Made by a program: the position numbers and the translations under genes
Part shown: one piece after another, positions 7,779-15,907 of the stretch
How positions within the stretch are numbered: the first letter of the stretch is position 1
Layout of the letters: each line of letters opens with the position of its first letter
Assembly: GCA_031386665.1 (NCBI GenBank)
Contig: JANNCN010000047.1
Location: 62,001-126,000, forward strand
DNA length: 64,000 nt
Direction: 5' to 3'
Source: JANYCG01 sp031386665
Lineage (GTDB): Bacteria > Pseudomonadota > Gammaproteobacteria > Burkholderiales > Burkholderiaceae_C
The notes under the pieces: generated by a model
The model's database searches: none
Seen by the model: only the letters and a program-made list of their open reading frames with translations
Told to the model about the DNA's origin: nothing

Positions 7779-8486
7779 ATGCGTCAAATATTTCTGGACA
7801 CCGAAACCACCGGCCTGTCACCTGACCAAGGCGACCGCGTGATTGAAATTGGCTGTGTAGAGCTGGTCAACCGCAAGCTGACTGGAAATAACAAGCATTT
7901 TTACCTGAACCCGGGGCGCGACAGCCATGAAGAAGCGCTCAAAGTGCACGGCATTACCACCGAGTTTTTGCGTGACAAGCCTAAGTTTGAAGCTGTCGCC
8001 AGCGAGTTGTTGGACTACCTGCAAGGTGCTCATATCGTCATTCACAATGCGCCGTTTGACTTGGGGTTTTTAAACAAAGAACTGGAACTGGTGAGCCGAC
8101 CTATTCTGAAAAAATTTGTCGCCAGCGTGACGGACACTTTGGCAATGGCCAAAGAAATGTACCCTGGCAAACGCAATGGCCTGGACGCGCTGTGTGACCG
8201 GATGGGTGTGGACAATTCTGGGCGTACCCTGCACGGCGCGTTGCTGGATGCCGAACTCTTGGCCGACGTTTACATCAACCTCACGCGTGGGCAAGATGCG
8301 TTGCTGATGGACGCCCCCACTGAAAATGCCAAAGGCGCGAAGCTCGCCAAAGTCAACTTTGCCGCTTTTGAATTGACCGTGCTCTTGCCCAGTGAATCGG
8401 AAATCGCGGCCCATGATGAAGTTTTGAAGCAAATTGACAAGTCCAGCGCTGGCAAAACCGTTTGGCGCCTTGCAGCTGCGGCATGA
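7779..8486 (+). CDS. dnaQ: DNA polymerase III epsilon subunit (3'-5' exonuclease)
   Basis: Proofreading subunit of the replicative polymerase. The DEDDh exonuclease starts at once with MRQIFLDTETTGLSP (D7, E9), followed by EIGCVELVNRKLTG, the ExoII region HNAPFDLGFLNKEL and ExoIII HGALLDAELLADVYI. 235 residues, normal for DnaQ, with the C-terminal polymerase-binding tail. The ATG at 7779 is preferred over a TTG at 7767. It probably has its own promoter in the 77-base gap after fdx. Confidence 0.95.
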   Translation: MRQIFLDTETTGLSPDQGDRVIEIGCVELVNRKLTGNNKHFYLNPGRDSHEEALKVHGITTEFLRDKPKFEAVASELLDYLQGAHIVIHNAPFDLGFLNKELELVSRPILKKFVASVTDTLAMAKEMYPGKRNGLDALCDRMGVDNSGRTLHGALLDAELLADVYINLTRGQDALLMDAPTENAKGAKLAKVNFAAFELTVLLPSESEIAAHDEVLKQIDKSSAGKTVWRLAAAA

Positions 8487-8569
8487 GCGGGCCATTCGTG
8501 CGGCCTTATCACCCATTAAGCGTGGCATAATACAAGGCTGGTTGCAGTAGCGGCAACAGCTTGTGACCC

Positions 8570-8681
8570 ATTCAATTTGAGCGAGTCATCCAAACATCGG
8601 GCGGTTAGCTCAGGGGTAGAGCACAGCATTCACACTGCTGGGGTCGGAGGTTCGAAACCTCCACCGCCCACCAAATTGAAT
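8570..8681 (+). other. 10-bp inverted repeat flanking the tRNA gene
   Basis: ATTCAATTTG (8570-8579) and its perfect reverse complement CAAATTGAAT (8672-8681) bracket the tRNA, the right arm starting inside the CCA end. In the precursor transcript the leader could pair with the trailer and extend the acceptor stem. It may help tRNA processing or be accidental; no function is asserted. Confidence 0.5.
8599..8673 (+). tRNA. tRNA-Val, anticodon CAC
   Basis: Complete cloverleaf: acceptor GGGCGGT pairs with ACCGCCC; D arm GCTC/GAGC; anticodon stem CAGCA/TGCTG enclosing the loop TTCACAC (anticodon CAC); T arm GGAGG-TTCGAAA-CCTCC; discriminator A and encoded CCA. 75 bases. It reads valine GUG codons. 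It marks the border between the isc-dnaQ region and the minus-strand accessory block. Confidence 0.96.
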
Positions 8682-8869
8682 TGATACCAAGGTCTTGCGA
8701 GTAATCGGAAGGTTTTTTTTGTGCACACGGCAGGAAAGTTCCGAATAGCACCTGCCGCTTTCGCTAAATCAATTTCTGGGCACCCCACAGGGCAACGTAA
8801 TAATAGACACCGGGCACATCCCATGGTTCCTTGAACCCGGTCAACCAAGGCGACAGCGCCCACCCAGTA

Positions 8870-9510
8870 AGATTTTCCAGGCTGGATGTTGTGGTACGGC
8901 GAATCCCTCAACAGGTTGCGGAAATCCTCCTCCTTTGCGGGGTCGCCATATTCGTCCACCCATAATTCGCCACCGGTGAATTTGTCAAAGCACAGCATGT
9001 CCATCACGCCAAACTGGGCCAGTGCGGCGGCAATCAAATCTGGCTGCTGGTTCACCACTGCGTCAACCAGCAGGCCGTCATTTGATGCGCCCTGACTGGC
9101 CATATTCGCCGCCGCGAATGTAGGCCACAGCAAATACACCGCCTTGTTCAACCCTCGCGAGCTTCTCGGGCGCAAAACCAGGCGGGTCGACCAGGCCATA
9201 CCCGCCGCATGCATTCAGCAGGGTGGGTGCAGGGCCGGTCACATCTTTGCGCCGCACGATAAACATCGGCAAGCCGGTGCCGTCCTTTGACTTGAAGAAG
9301 CGCTGTTCCACCGCGATGCGGGTGAGGTCGATGGCAACTTTTGCCTCGCTCCAGACGCGTGAGGTGTTGGCCGTAACATCGTATTGAAAGATAGTGCCCG
9401 TGAAGTTAAAACTGGAAAAACCGAATAAGGTTTCCTTATCGATCAGCCCGCCGGAAAAGCCAATACCCGCAACAATAAATTTGGATTCATGTTGTACAAC
9501 TAGCGAGTAG
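8870..9510 (-). pseudogene. Prolyl oligopeptidase (S9A) fragment, frameshifted
   Basis: Minus-strand reading gives family S9A sequence in pieces. From about 9500: GGLIDKETLFGFSSFNFTGT, later RFFKSKDGTGLPMFIVRRKD and ACGGYGL...GGVFAVAYIRGGEYG, ending at about 9078. In another frame comes ASQGASNDGLLVDAVVNQQP and DMLCFDKFTGGELWVDEYGD, ending with SPYHNIQPGKSY near 8877. The first half of the enzyme is absent, about 50 residues are missing between the two pieces, and the nucleophile motif GGSNGG reads GASNDG. No start codon exists and homology stops before the catalytic histidine. From 8674 to 8870 I see no gene; one short minus-strand run there (about 8773-8870) is unidentified. Confidence 0.82.
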
Positions 9511-9521
9511 GGGTGACGCGT

Positions 9522-9959
9522 TCAAGTGTGTGACCACGGGTCGTAGCTGCCAAAGCGCCACAGATGACCTTCAACATCAAAGCAACTGAAACCCCGACCG
9601 CCATAATCTTCGTCCCTGATCTCCATGGCGATCTTGGCTCCGCCAGCTTTGGCGCGTGTGTAAGCGGCGTCGGCATCCGCCACCACGACATACGTGGATT
9701 GCGTTTGACCGCCTCCGATTTCATCAGGCTGCTTCATCAACCTGCCAAATTCGGTCTCGTTTTCAAGAGCCGAACCCAGCATGATCATCCCGTTACCGAT
9801 GCTCAGCTGTGCATGGGCAACAGTGCCCTCGTTGTTTGGCACAACCAGATGCTTTTCAAAGCCGAATGCCTGGCACAACCACTCGATGGCAACTGGTGCG
9901 TCACGGTAACGAAGGACTGGGATAAGCGTGGCCTTCGTGTTTTTAACTAGATTAGACAT
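9522..9959 (-). CDS. VOC-family (glyoxalase/bleomycin resistance-like) protein
   Basis: 145-residue protein of the vicinal oxygen chelate fold. It shows ATLIPVLRYRDAPVAIEWLCQAFGF at the start and the closing pattern EDYGGRGFSCFDVEGHLWRFGSY, typical of glyoxalase/extradiol-like domains in the PhnB-related group. AAGGG lies 5 bases before the start. Substrate unknown. First intact gene of the minus-strand block, which holds four more VOC-type genes. Confidence 0.82.
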   Translation of the reverse strand: MSNLVKNTKATLIPVLRYRDAPVAIEWLCQAFGFEKHLVVPNNEGTVAHAQLSIGNGMIMLGSALENETEFGRLMKQPDEIGGGQTQSTYVVVADADAAYTRAKAGGAKIAMEIRDEDYGGRGFSCFDVEGHLWRFGSYDPWSHT

Positions 9960-10052
9960 GGTGACCCTTTAATTTTGTTGAGCGGCCATGAAACCGCCGA
10001 TAAAGATGCTCAAGAATAAATATGAATTGCACGGAGGGATACCAATAGCGAA

Positions 10053-10754
10053 TCATTTGTCGTCCAGCTTCGGGTACCAATCCGTTCCGCGCCCTTCGGG
10101 CGTGGTGTCGAGAATCGTCCAAAGCGCTGACATGTCCGGCGCGTCATGCGAGTCCTGGCCGGGGTCGGCGGTCTCCTTGCCGCTTTCGCCACGCCAGAAG
10201 TGCCGAATAACGTCGTCCTTCCGGGTAAAGACGTTGTAGCCGGGCATGTCGGCGTCCTCGGCGCTGACGTAGTCGCGCGTGTAGTCGCCGCTCGGGTCAG
10301 CGTAGAGCTGAAGGTTCACCCAGCCGCGCTCTTTGCCGTAAGCCAGGATGCGTTCGATGGGTGAGCGGGCCGTCATCACAAACGCTGCACGTTGCTTGAT
10401 GTGAGGCGCAATACCGTCCCAGGCGCTCATCTGCGACGTGCACATCGGACAGCCCGCCTTGCGCTGCGGCCCGTACATGAAGCTGTAGATTACCAAGGTG
10501 TCTTTGTCGCCGAACAGCTCGGCAAAGCCGACAGCGCCATCTTTGCCGTCAAAGCGGTAGTCCTTCATGACCTCTCCACCTGGTGGTAGTGCGCGGCGCT
10601 GCTGTGCCACCCGCACGATGTGGCGTCTGAGCTCGATCTCTTCAGCTGCCAAGGCATCGCGCGCCTGCCGGTAGGCCTTGCTTTCGTTCAGAACATGGGC
10701 ACCGTTTGCCATCACCATTTCGGTTGCGAGCTTTAGTTTCGTCGCTTCAGTCAT
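10053..10754 (-). CDS. DUF899 family protein (thioredoxin-like fold)
   Basis: 233 residues if started at the ATG at 10754, which has GGAG six bases ahead; a 4-codon longer start exists at 10766. Features: RQARDALAAEEIELRRHIVRVAQQRRALPPGG at the N-terminus, a thioredoxin-like middle with CPMC (in RKAGCPMCTSQMSAW), and the closing DMPGYNVFTRKDDVIRHF...DTTPEGRG typical of DUF899. The CxxC suggests redox chemistry, but the family's role is unknown. A broken paralogue lies at 11649-12087. Confidence 0.85.
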   Translation of the reverse strand: MTEATKLKLATEMVMANGAHVLNESKAYRQARDALAAEEIELRRHIVRVAQQRRALPPGGEVMKDYRFDGKDGAVGFAELFGDKDTLVIYSFMYGPQRKAGCPMCTSQMSAWDGIAPHIKQRAAFVMTARSPIERILAYGKERGWVNLQLYADPSGDYTRDYVSAEDADMPGYNVFTRKDDVIRHFWRGESGKETADPGQDSHDAPDMSALWTILDTTPEGRGTDWYPKLDDK

Positions 10755-10778
10755 AGTCGTCTCCATTCAGGTACTTAG

Positions 10779-11192
10779 TCATTTATCTATTGCAAGAATT
10801 AGCCAAGGCGTGCCAAATCGGTCTGTGACGATGCCGAACGCCGATGACCAGGCCACATCGCTCAATGGGGTAACTGTCTGGCCACACTGGGAAAAGGTGT
10901 CAAAAATTTGCCGCGTTTCAGCAGCAGTCTTCACGTGCAGCGCGATGTTGAAGCCTTGCATTGGCCTGTACTCTGCTTCAGGCACATCGTTGCCCAAGAT
11001 CGCGTAGTCGCCGATTTGAAGCTCTGCGAATCTGATCTGGTCAGAAGCCGCTGTGCTGGAGCCTGGTGGCAATTTGACATTGCTTCCGCCAAAAGTGTTC
11101 ATGACGGAAATCTTGCTGCCAAGTACCTTTTCATACAGCTCGAATGCCTCGCGACATTGGCCTTTGAAAGCTAGTTGAGTCATGACTTGCAT
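10779..11192 (-). CDS. PhnB-like VOC protein
   Basis: 137 residues from the ATG at 11192, preceded by AAGGAG with good spacing. Reads TQLAFKGQCREAFELYEKVLG and ends with AWSSAFGIVTDRFGTPWLILAI, the hallmark of the PhnB / 3-demethylubiquinone methyltransferase-like VOC group. The metal-binding histidines of true glyoxalases are not evident. Function unknown; related to the VOC gene at 13947. Confidence 0.84.
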   Translation of the reverse strand: MQVMTQLAFKGQCREAFELYEKVLGSKISVMNTFGGSNVKLPPGSSTAASDQIRFAELQIGDYAILGNDVPEAEYRPMQGFNIALHVKTAAETRQIFDTFSQCGQTVTPLSDVAWSSAFGIVTDRFGTPWLILAIDK

Positions 11193-11229
11193 GCTGTTCT
11201 CCTTAATCAACAAAGCCGCAGCGGACGCC

Positions 11230-11601
11230 TTACCGCGTTGAGTGCAGTCCAAACATATTGCCTTCGCTGTCAATGCCCAGCGACATGAATCCGTACTCAC
11301 CAATCGATGTTTTCACTTTTTGGATCTTTCCGCCGCTGGTTTTCACACGGCTTTCCTCAACTGCACAGTCATCGCAGGTGAAGTAGACCAGCGTGCTGTT
11401 GCCGCCTGAGGCGAAGCCATTCATTTTGACCAAGGCACCACCTGCACCCACTGCGCCGCCTTCGCTAGCAAAGGCCCACATTTCTAAATCCGGGCTCGGG
11501 AGACGCTCAAGCTTCGTTTGCAACACGGTTTCGTAAAATGTCCTGGCGCGTCTCGTGTCTTGAACGTAGATTTCGAACCATCCAACAGGGTTAGTCTTCA
11601 T
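11230..11601 (-). CDS. VOC-family protein
   Basis: 123 residues from the ATG at 11601, with AAGGAG upstream. Starts KTNPVGWFEIYVQDTRRARTFYETVLQTKLERL and ends GEYGFMSLGIDSEGNMFGLHS, a single VOC domain of the kind found in small predicted enzymes. The substrate cannot be inferred. It sits 37 bases upstream (on the minus strand) of the gene at 10779-11192, so both may share a transcript. Confidence 0.84.
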   Translation of the reverse strand: MKTNPVGWFEIYVQDTRRARTFYETVLQTKLERLPSPDLEMWAFASEGGAVGAGGALVKMNGFASGGNSTLVYFTCDDCAVEESRVKTSGGKIQKVKTSIGEYGFMSLGIDSEGNMFGLHSTR

Positions 11602-11648
11602 CAAAATACTCCTTCATAACATCCACTGATTGAGTTCCTCGGCGTGTG

Positions 11649-12087
11649 TCACTTGTAGGCCAACTTCGGTTCGAAATCACCGCGTCCTTCGGGTGGCAGA
11701 TCAAGCGTGTTCCACAGCGAATCCAGCGCGTCGTTGTGGCGGTACTCCTGACCGGGCTCGGGCGGTACGTACAGCAGCTCAGACCCCCAGAAATGGCTGA
11801 TCACTTTGCCGCGCCGTTGGAACACATTGAGCATGGGCATGTCCCACTCTTCACCGTCTTTGAACTTTTGCTGCTTGAGGACTGAAGCAGACAAGCCCGA
11901 TGATTCGCCGAAATAGTCACGGTCAAACAACACCGGCCGTAGGCAGTGCCCTGCGCTGTGCAGCGACGCGTTCAATCTGGCGGCGCAATGCCATCTCTTC
12001 TTTCAGCAGCTTGTTTCGTGCTGTCCGCTAGTCGGCTGACTCTTCCGGAAATTGCAGGTGGGCGAGGTCATTGAGATCAAAGTCCAT
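11649..12087 (-). pseudogene. Broken second DUF899 gene
   Basis: The ATG at 12087 overlaps the TGA of the FMN reductase gene. It opens MDFDLNDLAHLQFPEESAD, then an amber TAG (12028-12030) interrupts the N-terminal helix, after which RTARNKLLKEEMALRRQIE and RVAAQRRALPTAG continue in frame to a second stop near 11923. In another frame the C-terminal part resumes (DMPMLNVFQRRGKVISHFWG... LDLPPEGRGDFEPKL). Compared with the intact paralogue at 10053, roughly 100 residues including the CPMC segment are missing. Confidence 0.85.
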
Positions 12088-12650
12088 CACGCATCCCCAC
12101 GAACGGTGCCAACCCATTTACCAAATGCAAGCATGAAGTCCGTCAGAATCTCGCCCGATTTCGCATCGATAACCTCGCCCTTGGCATTCACCAGATCACC
12201 TGCATTGCTGATGTAAGCCTCTGGCTGCTGCATGGCTGGCATGTTGAGGTAGACAAACGTCTGGCGCAGCGCGTGATTGGCGGCCATGCCGCCGCTTGAG
12301 TAGGGCGTGACGCTGACGAGGCCTGCTGGCATACCGTCCCACAGGTTGCTGCCCTGGGGCCGTGATGCAACGTCAATCGCATTTTTGAGATGACCGGGAA
12401 AAGAGCGGTTGTATTCCGGCGTGAAGAACAGCACAGCGTCTGACTTCTTGACTTCGGCCCGAAAACTCGTCCACTCAGCGGGCGGCTTGTCGTCCAGATC
12501 CTGGTTGTAGTGCGGCAAGTTACCAATTTCAACAAAGCGGCACTGCATGGCTTTGGGCGCTCGCGCCATTGCCGCAATCGCTATGCGGCGGGTGAATGAT
12601 TCTTTTCGCAGGCTGCCGACGATCACGGCTACCGATACTGTCTTGGTCAT
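12087..12650 (-). CDS. NADPH-dependent FMN reductase-like flavoprotein
   Basis: 187 residues with a flavodoxin-like fold. IVGSLRKESFTRRIA (phosphate-binding GSLRKxSxxR), DDKPPAEW, and FTPEYNRSFPGHLKNAIDVASRP with the PEYN motif are typical of the NADPH-dependent FMN/azo/chromate reductase family. AAGGAG precedes the start. It overlaps its upstream neighbour by 4 bases (ATGA) and the broken DUF899 gene downstream, implying a short operon. The physiological acceptor is unknown. Confidence 0.9.
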   Translation of the reverse strand: MTKTVSVAVIVGSLRKESFTRRIAIAAMARAPKAMQCRFVEIGNLPHYNQDLDDKPPAEWTSFRAEVKKSDAVLFFTPEYNRSFPGHLKNAIDVASRPQGSNLWDGMPAGLVSVTPYSSGGMAANHALRQTFVYLNMPAMQQPEAYISNAGDLVNAKGEVIDAKSGEILTDFMLAFGKWVGTVRGDA

Positions 12651-12889
12651 GATGGCTCCTTTGGAGGGTGGTTTGGTTGGTTGTTTGCTGGCTTTGAGGT
12701 GACGAACTTTTCATTGGGTGCATCGAAAAAATCAATCAGCACTTCAACATCTTTATCAACCCAGCCGTGCCCGAGGAAAAGCGCCCGGAAGTCTTTGGCC
12801 AAAAACTTCTCGAAAGCCGACTTCAGGTTGGGCGTTCCGAAGGACTCGTGCCACTGTCGGGATATTTCTGTATTGGTTTCAATGTTCAT
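12647..12889 (-). CDS. Short SnoaL/NTF2-like protein, probably truncated
   Basis: 80 residues from the ATG at 12889, preceded by GGGAG. The run KSAFEKFLAKDFRALFLGHGWVDKDVEVLIDFF resembles the first half of a SnoaL-like polyketide-cyclase/ester cyclase domain, which normally has 120-140 residues. The polar, proline-rich last 20 residues (SKPANNQPNHPPKEPS) do not look like the family and may be out-of-frame read-through after a deletion. Overlaps the FMN reductase start by ATGA. Confidence 0.55.
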   Translation of the reverse strand: MNIETNTEISRQWHESFGTPNLKSAFEKFLAKDFRALFLGHGWVDKDVEVLIDFFDAPNEKFVTSKPANNQPNHPPKEPS

Positions 12890-12929
12890 AAATGCTCCCA
12901 AAGACTAAGACATTCGCCCGGCGTTTTCG

Positions 12930-13331
12930 TCAATGTTTTGCTACCTTCGTATCCATCGGCGATTCGGTGTGAAGCACACACTGCCAGCGGTTGCTCAAGT
13001 GAATCCAAGTAGATGTATCCGACATGTCCTGCGTTTTACTTTGACGGCCATCCCGCGCGCCAACAGACTGCTTGACGTGGTAAGTCATAACGGCTGTCGT
13101 TGCGGTCGGGAACATGACTTCGACGTCGCTTAATGCAAAGGACTTCACGACCATCGGCCCTTGCTCTGCCATCTTTCGATAGCCCGCATGGTCGAACTTC
13201 ATCGCCCCATGCGCAGTTGACATCATTGCCGGGTCATGCAGCAACTGCAAGGCGGCGTCGGTGTCCTGGTCAACCATCGACTGCCAGAACTTTGTTTCTA
13301 GGTCGATGAGTGTCTTTGATGGTGTTGTCAT
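12930..13331 (-). CDS. NTF2/SnoaL-like (DUF4440-type) protein
   Basis: 133 residues; GGAG precedes the ATG at 13331 by six bases. Opens LIDLETKFWQSMVDQDTDAALQLLHDPAMM, a DUF4440-like cone-fold start, and ends WIHLSNRWQCVLHTESPM as in small NTF2-like proteins. A role in binding or converting a small molecule is possible but not shown. It is separate from the truncated neighbour at 12647. Confidence 0.8.
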   Translation of the reverse strand: MTTPSKTLIDLETKFWQSMVDQDTDAALQLLHDPAMMSTAHGAMKFDHAGYRKMAEQGPMVVKSFALSDVEVMFPTATTAVMTYHVKQSVGARDGRQSKTQDMSDTSTWIHLSNRWQCVLHTESPMDTKVAKH

Positions 13332-13370
13332 TAATTACTCCGATAGTTGCGATATAAATAAAGATAGTTT

Positions 13371-13383
13371 GGGGGCTGACCCC
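13371..13383. other. Short GC hairpin in an intergenic gap
   Basis: GGGGG-CTGA-CCCC (13371-13383) lies between the NTF2-like gene and the next VOC gene. It could form a small hairpin, but there is no T-run on the minus strand after it, so terminator function is doubtful. Confidence 0.35.
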
Positions 13384-13404
13384 AGTTCAAGACATTAAAG
13401 TTAT

Positions 13405-13884
13405 TCACCCGCGCAGCGCAGCCTCAATCGTCGCGATGGCAATTTTCTTCATTGGCATCATTGCCTCGAACGCGCGGTGCGCCGCGGTCGGGTCGGGGCC
13501 GGTGACCGCATCGAGCAGCACGCGCGGAGTAATCTGCCAGGAAACGCCCCACTTGTCCTTGCACCAGCCACATTGGCTTTCCTGCCCGCCGTTGTCGACG
13601 ACGGCGTTCCACAAGCGGTCGGTCTCTGGCTGGTCATCAGTGGCGATCTGAAATGAGAATGCCTCGCTTTGCTTGAACTGCGACCCGCCATTGAGGCCAA
13701 CGCATGGAATGCCGCAGACGGAGAATTCCACTGTCAGCACGTCGCCCTTTTTTCCAGAAGGATAGTCAGCTGGAGCGTATCGAATCGCGTTGAGCGCGCT
13801 GTCGGGAAAAGTCTTGGCATAGAACCGCGCAGCTGCTTCAGCGCCGCCCTCGTACCAGATACAGATTGTGTTTTTGTTAGGCAT
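13405..13884 (-). CDS. VOC protein of the 3-demethylubiquinone methyltransferase-like group
   Basis: 159 residues from the ATG at 13884, which has AGGA six bases ahead; an ATG at 13890 is too close to that site. Shows ICIWYEGGAEAAARFYAKTFPDS, then PCVGLNGGSQFKQSEAFSFQI and CGWCKDKWGVSWQITPRVL, the standard pattern of the 3-dmu-9_3-mt domain. Despite the family name it has no methyltransferase motifs, so the role is unknown. Confidence 0.86.
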   Translation of the reverse strand: MPNKNTICIWYEGGAEAAARFYAKTFPDSALNAIRYAPADYPSGKKGDVLTVEFSVCGIPCVGLNGGSQFKQSEAFSFQIATDDQPETDRLWNAVVDNGGQESQCGWCKDKWGVSWQITPRVLLDAVTGPDPTAAHRAFEAMMPMKKIAIATIEAALRG

Positions 13885-13946
13885 TGTCATTTCCTTTCAG
13901 TTAGCTTTTCGGTGTGCATGACCTACTTCCATTTCAACGGTGGATA

Positions 13947-14363
13947 TCAGGCTTTTGACGCTTCGACATTCACCATCCACGGCACACCAAACTTGTCAGT
14001 CAGCATGCCAAAGGACGAGGTCCAGAACGTCTTTGCCAAAGGCATCGTCACGATTCCGCCTTCACCAAGCGCGGTGAAAATACGTTTGGCTTCTCCATCG
14101 TCGGCCACCTCAATGGCAAGCGTCACGCCCTTGAACTGGGCTGGTGCCTCGCCTATGCCGTCATCAGCCATCAGCTCGGTTTCGCCAATGCGGAAGGAGG
14201 CGTTCATGACTTTCTCTTCCCAGCCGGGCGGCCCTTTCATGTCTGCTTCAGGGCTCTCCTTCCAGCGCATCAAACCGGTGACTTGCGCGCCAACGGACTT
14301 TTTATAGAACTCCAGCGCCTCTTCGCAGCGACCGCCAAAAGTTATGTAGGCTTGAACTTTCAT
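13947..14363 (-). CDS. PhnB-like VOC protein
   Basis: 138 residues from the ATG at 14363, with AAGGAG upstream. Begins KVQAYITFGGRCEEALEFYKKSVGAQV and ends TFWTSSFGMLTDKFGVPWMVNVE, as in PhnB-family proteins. Fold and length resemble the protein at 10779-11192, so the two could be local paralogues. Substrate unknown. Confidence 0.86.
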   Translation of the reverse strand: MKVQAYITFGGRCEEALEFYKKSVGAQVTGLMRWKESPEADMKGPPGWEEKVMNASFRIGETELMADDGIGEAPAQFKGVTLAIEVADDGEAKRIFTALGEGGIVTMPLAKTFWTSSFGMLTDKFGVPWMVNVEASKA

Positions 14364-14426
14364 GATGAACTCCTTGGACAAACAGGGAAAAGTGAATGGG
14401 GAAGGATGAATGGGAAACGTTTAGGC

Positions 14427-15011
14427 TTAGACGTGCAGCGTGGGACGGTAGATCAGCTCTTGAATATTGCCGTCGAGCGTCCGACACTCGACGATCTCGA
14501 GATCGAAGTCCGCTGCTCCCTTGAAGACGGGTTTGGTACCGGTTTTGCCCGAGATAACCGGGAAGACCGTGACCCGCACGCGGTCAACGAGGCCGGAGGC
14601 CATCAGCGCCCGATTTAACGTGATGCTGCCGTGCGAGCGCAACGGCACTTTGGACTCCTTCTTGAGCCGGGCGACGATGTCGACGGCATCACCGTTCATG
14701 ATGGTCGCATTTGGCCAGTCCACGGGGCCTTTTAGCGTGGATGACACCACCGTCGCTGGCATGGTTACCATCCGGGAGACCCACGGGTCGCGCACGTCGG
14801 ACTTTCCAGTGCTCGCAGCCAACATCTCCACAAATAGTCGGAATGTGGTGGCCCTGAAGACCATCAGCTGCTCGCCGTCGAACGAGGCGAGACGCCTGCC
14901 AAGCAGCTCGGGGCCTTGCTTGCCCCAGTAGCCGCCCCAGTCGCCGTCTGGGCCGTAAGAGCCGTAGCCGTCAAGCGTAGAAAAGATGTCGAAAGTGTAG
15001 GTAACGGTCAT
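14427..15011 (-). CDS. Dihydrofolate reductase/RibD-like reductase
   Basis: 194 residues from the ATG at 15011. The RibD C-terminal/DHFR-like fold is indicated by TYTFDIFSTLDGYGS, the glycine-rich GGYWGKQGPELLGRRLA, and HGSITLNRALMASGLVDRVRVTVFPVISG (NADPH-binding part). These stand-alone proteins (YyaP-like) are predicted NADPH reductases of unknown substrate. It lies 18 bases downstream (minus strand) of the DUF1428 gene, so they are probably co-transcribed. Confidence 0.87.
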   Translation of the reverse strand: MTVTYTFDIFSTLDGYGSYGPDGDWGGYWGKQGPELLGRRLASFDGEQLMVFRATTFRLFVEMLAASTGKSDVRDPWVSRMVTMPATVVSSTLKGPVDWPNATIMNGDAVDIVARLKKESKVPLRSHGSITLNRALMASGLVDRVRVTVFPVISGKTGTKPVFKGAADFDLEIVECRTLDGNIQELIYRPTLHV

Positions 15012-15029
15012 GACGCTCTCTTCAATCAA

Positions 15030-15383
15030 TCAAGCATCCAGCAGCACCTCAAAGCCGCCGAAAATCATGCGTTTGCCGTCGAACGGCATGTCGTCGCCCA
15101 TCTGCTTCATACGTGGGTCTTTCATGAATTTGTCATTGCCCTTGTCGCGCGTCTCCTTCGAGGGCCACTCGATCCACGAGAACACCACTGTCTCGGTATT
15201 TTTGGCCTTTACTGCCATCTTGAAATCGGTCATCTTGCCGTCGGGGACATCGTTGCCCCAGCACTCCACGACGCGTGTGGCGCCATGTTCCTTGAACATC
15301 GCAGCGGATGCGGTCGCGACCCTTCGGTACTCTTCTTTCTTGCTGCTTGGCACAGCAACCACAAATCCATCGATATAACTCAT
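15030..15383 (-). CDS. DUF1428 family protein
   Basis: 117 residues, GGAG before the ATG at 15383. The sequence is a text-book DUF1428: SYIDGFVVAVPSSKKEEYRRVA, ECWGNDVPDG, WIEWPSKETRD and GKRMIFGGFEVLLDA. It has a dimeric alpha-beta barrel (ferredoxin-like) fold. No function is known. Confidence 0.9.
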   Translation of the reverse strand: MSYIDGFVVAVPSSKKEEYRRVATASAAMFKEHGATRVVECWGNDVPDGKMTDFKMAVKAKNTETVVFSWIEWPSKETRDKGNDKFMKDPRMKQMGDDMPFDGKRMIFGGFEVLLDA

Positions 15384-15477
15384 GTCGTTTCTCCTTGTAA
15401 ATTGATTGACTGCATGGGGTTGTAACGTCTGCGGGGCTTTCGTCAGGCCCGCGCTGGGATAGCAAGGATGGCGCGCA

Positions 15478-15804
15478 TTATTTATTGAGAGCTGCTTCCA
15501 ACTGCGCCTTGTTCATGACTGATCGCCCCTTGATGCCGCGCTGCTTCGCCTCGTTGCGAAGTTGCGCCACAGTGCGGCCACCTGCACCTTTATGCGACCT
15601 GATGCCGCCACGTCGTCCCGCTGGCATGTCGTTGACCGATGATGCGCTGGCCACAACCGATTCGCCATGCTGAGCGCGCTCTTTGTTGACGGTGCGAGCC
15701 GCGATTTCTTCAGCGAGTGGCTCGCTCTGGCCGCGTGCGGGCACGCTGTCTTTGATGTGTTGGTATTGGCGCCTGCGCTTTGCGCTCCATTCGGTTGATG
15801 GCAT
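15478..15804 (-). CDS. Small basic protein with SAP/Rho-N-like C-terminus
   Basis: 108 residues from the ATG at 15804 (an in-frame ATG at 15819 is also possible). The N-terminal part PSTEWSAKRRRQYQHIKDS and EEIAARTVNKERAQHGE matches small proteins often labelled plasmid stabilization protein. The C-terminal GRTVAQLRNEAKQRGIKGRS and MNKAQLEAALNK resembles the Rho N-terminal/SAP helix-extended-helix fold, which binds nucleic acid. The stabilization label has little experimental basis, so only nucleic-acid binding is suggested. Confidence 0.72.
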   Translation of the reverse strand: MPSTEWSAKRRRQYQHIKDSVPARGQSEPLAEEIAARTVNKERAQHGESVVASASSVNDMPAGRRGGIRSHKGAGGRTVAQLRNEAKQRGIKGRSVMNKAQLEAALNK

Positions 15805-15907
15805 GGTGTTGGCTTTCAAATGGAATCAGTAGGCGGCATTCACAGCAACTTCGTGTGTGCGATGGCGTACACAGCTTTCATTGTTTTGTAAAACTTCGAT
15901 GCAGCCT

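Noticed and set aside
8630..8700. Coding sequence reading NLVGGGGFEPPTPAV on the minus strand
   Set aside because: This is the familiar false translation of the antisense strand of a tRNA gene.
9960..15480. Chromosomal integron cassette array
   Set aside because: Genes are small and one-directional as in cassettes, but I see no attC-like sites between them and no integron integrase.
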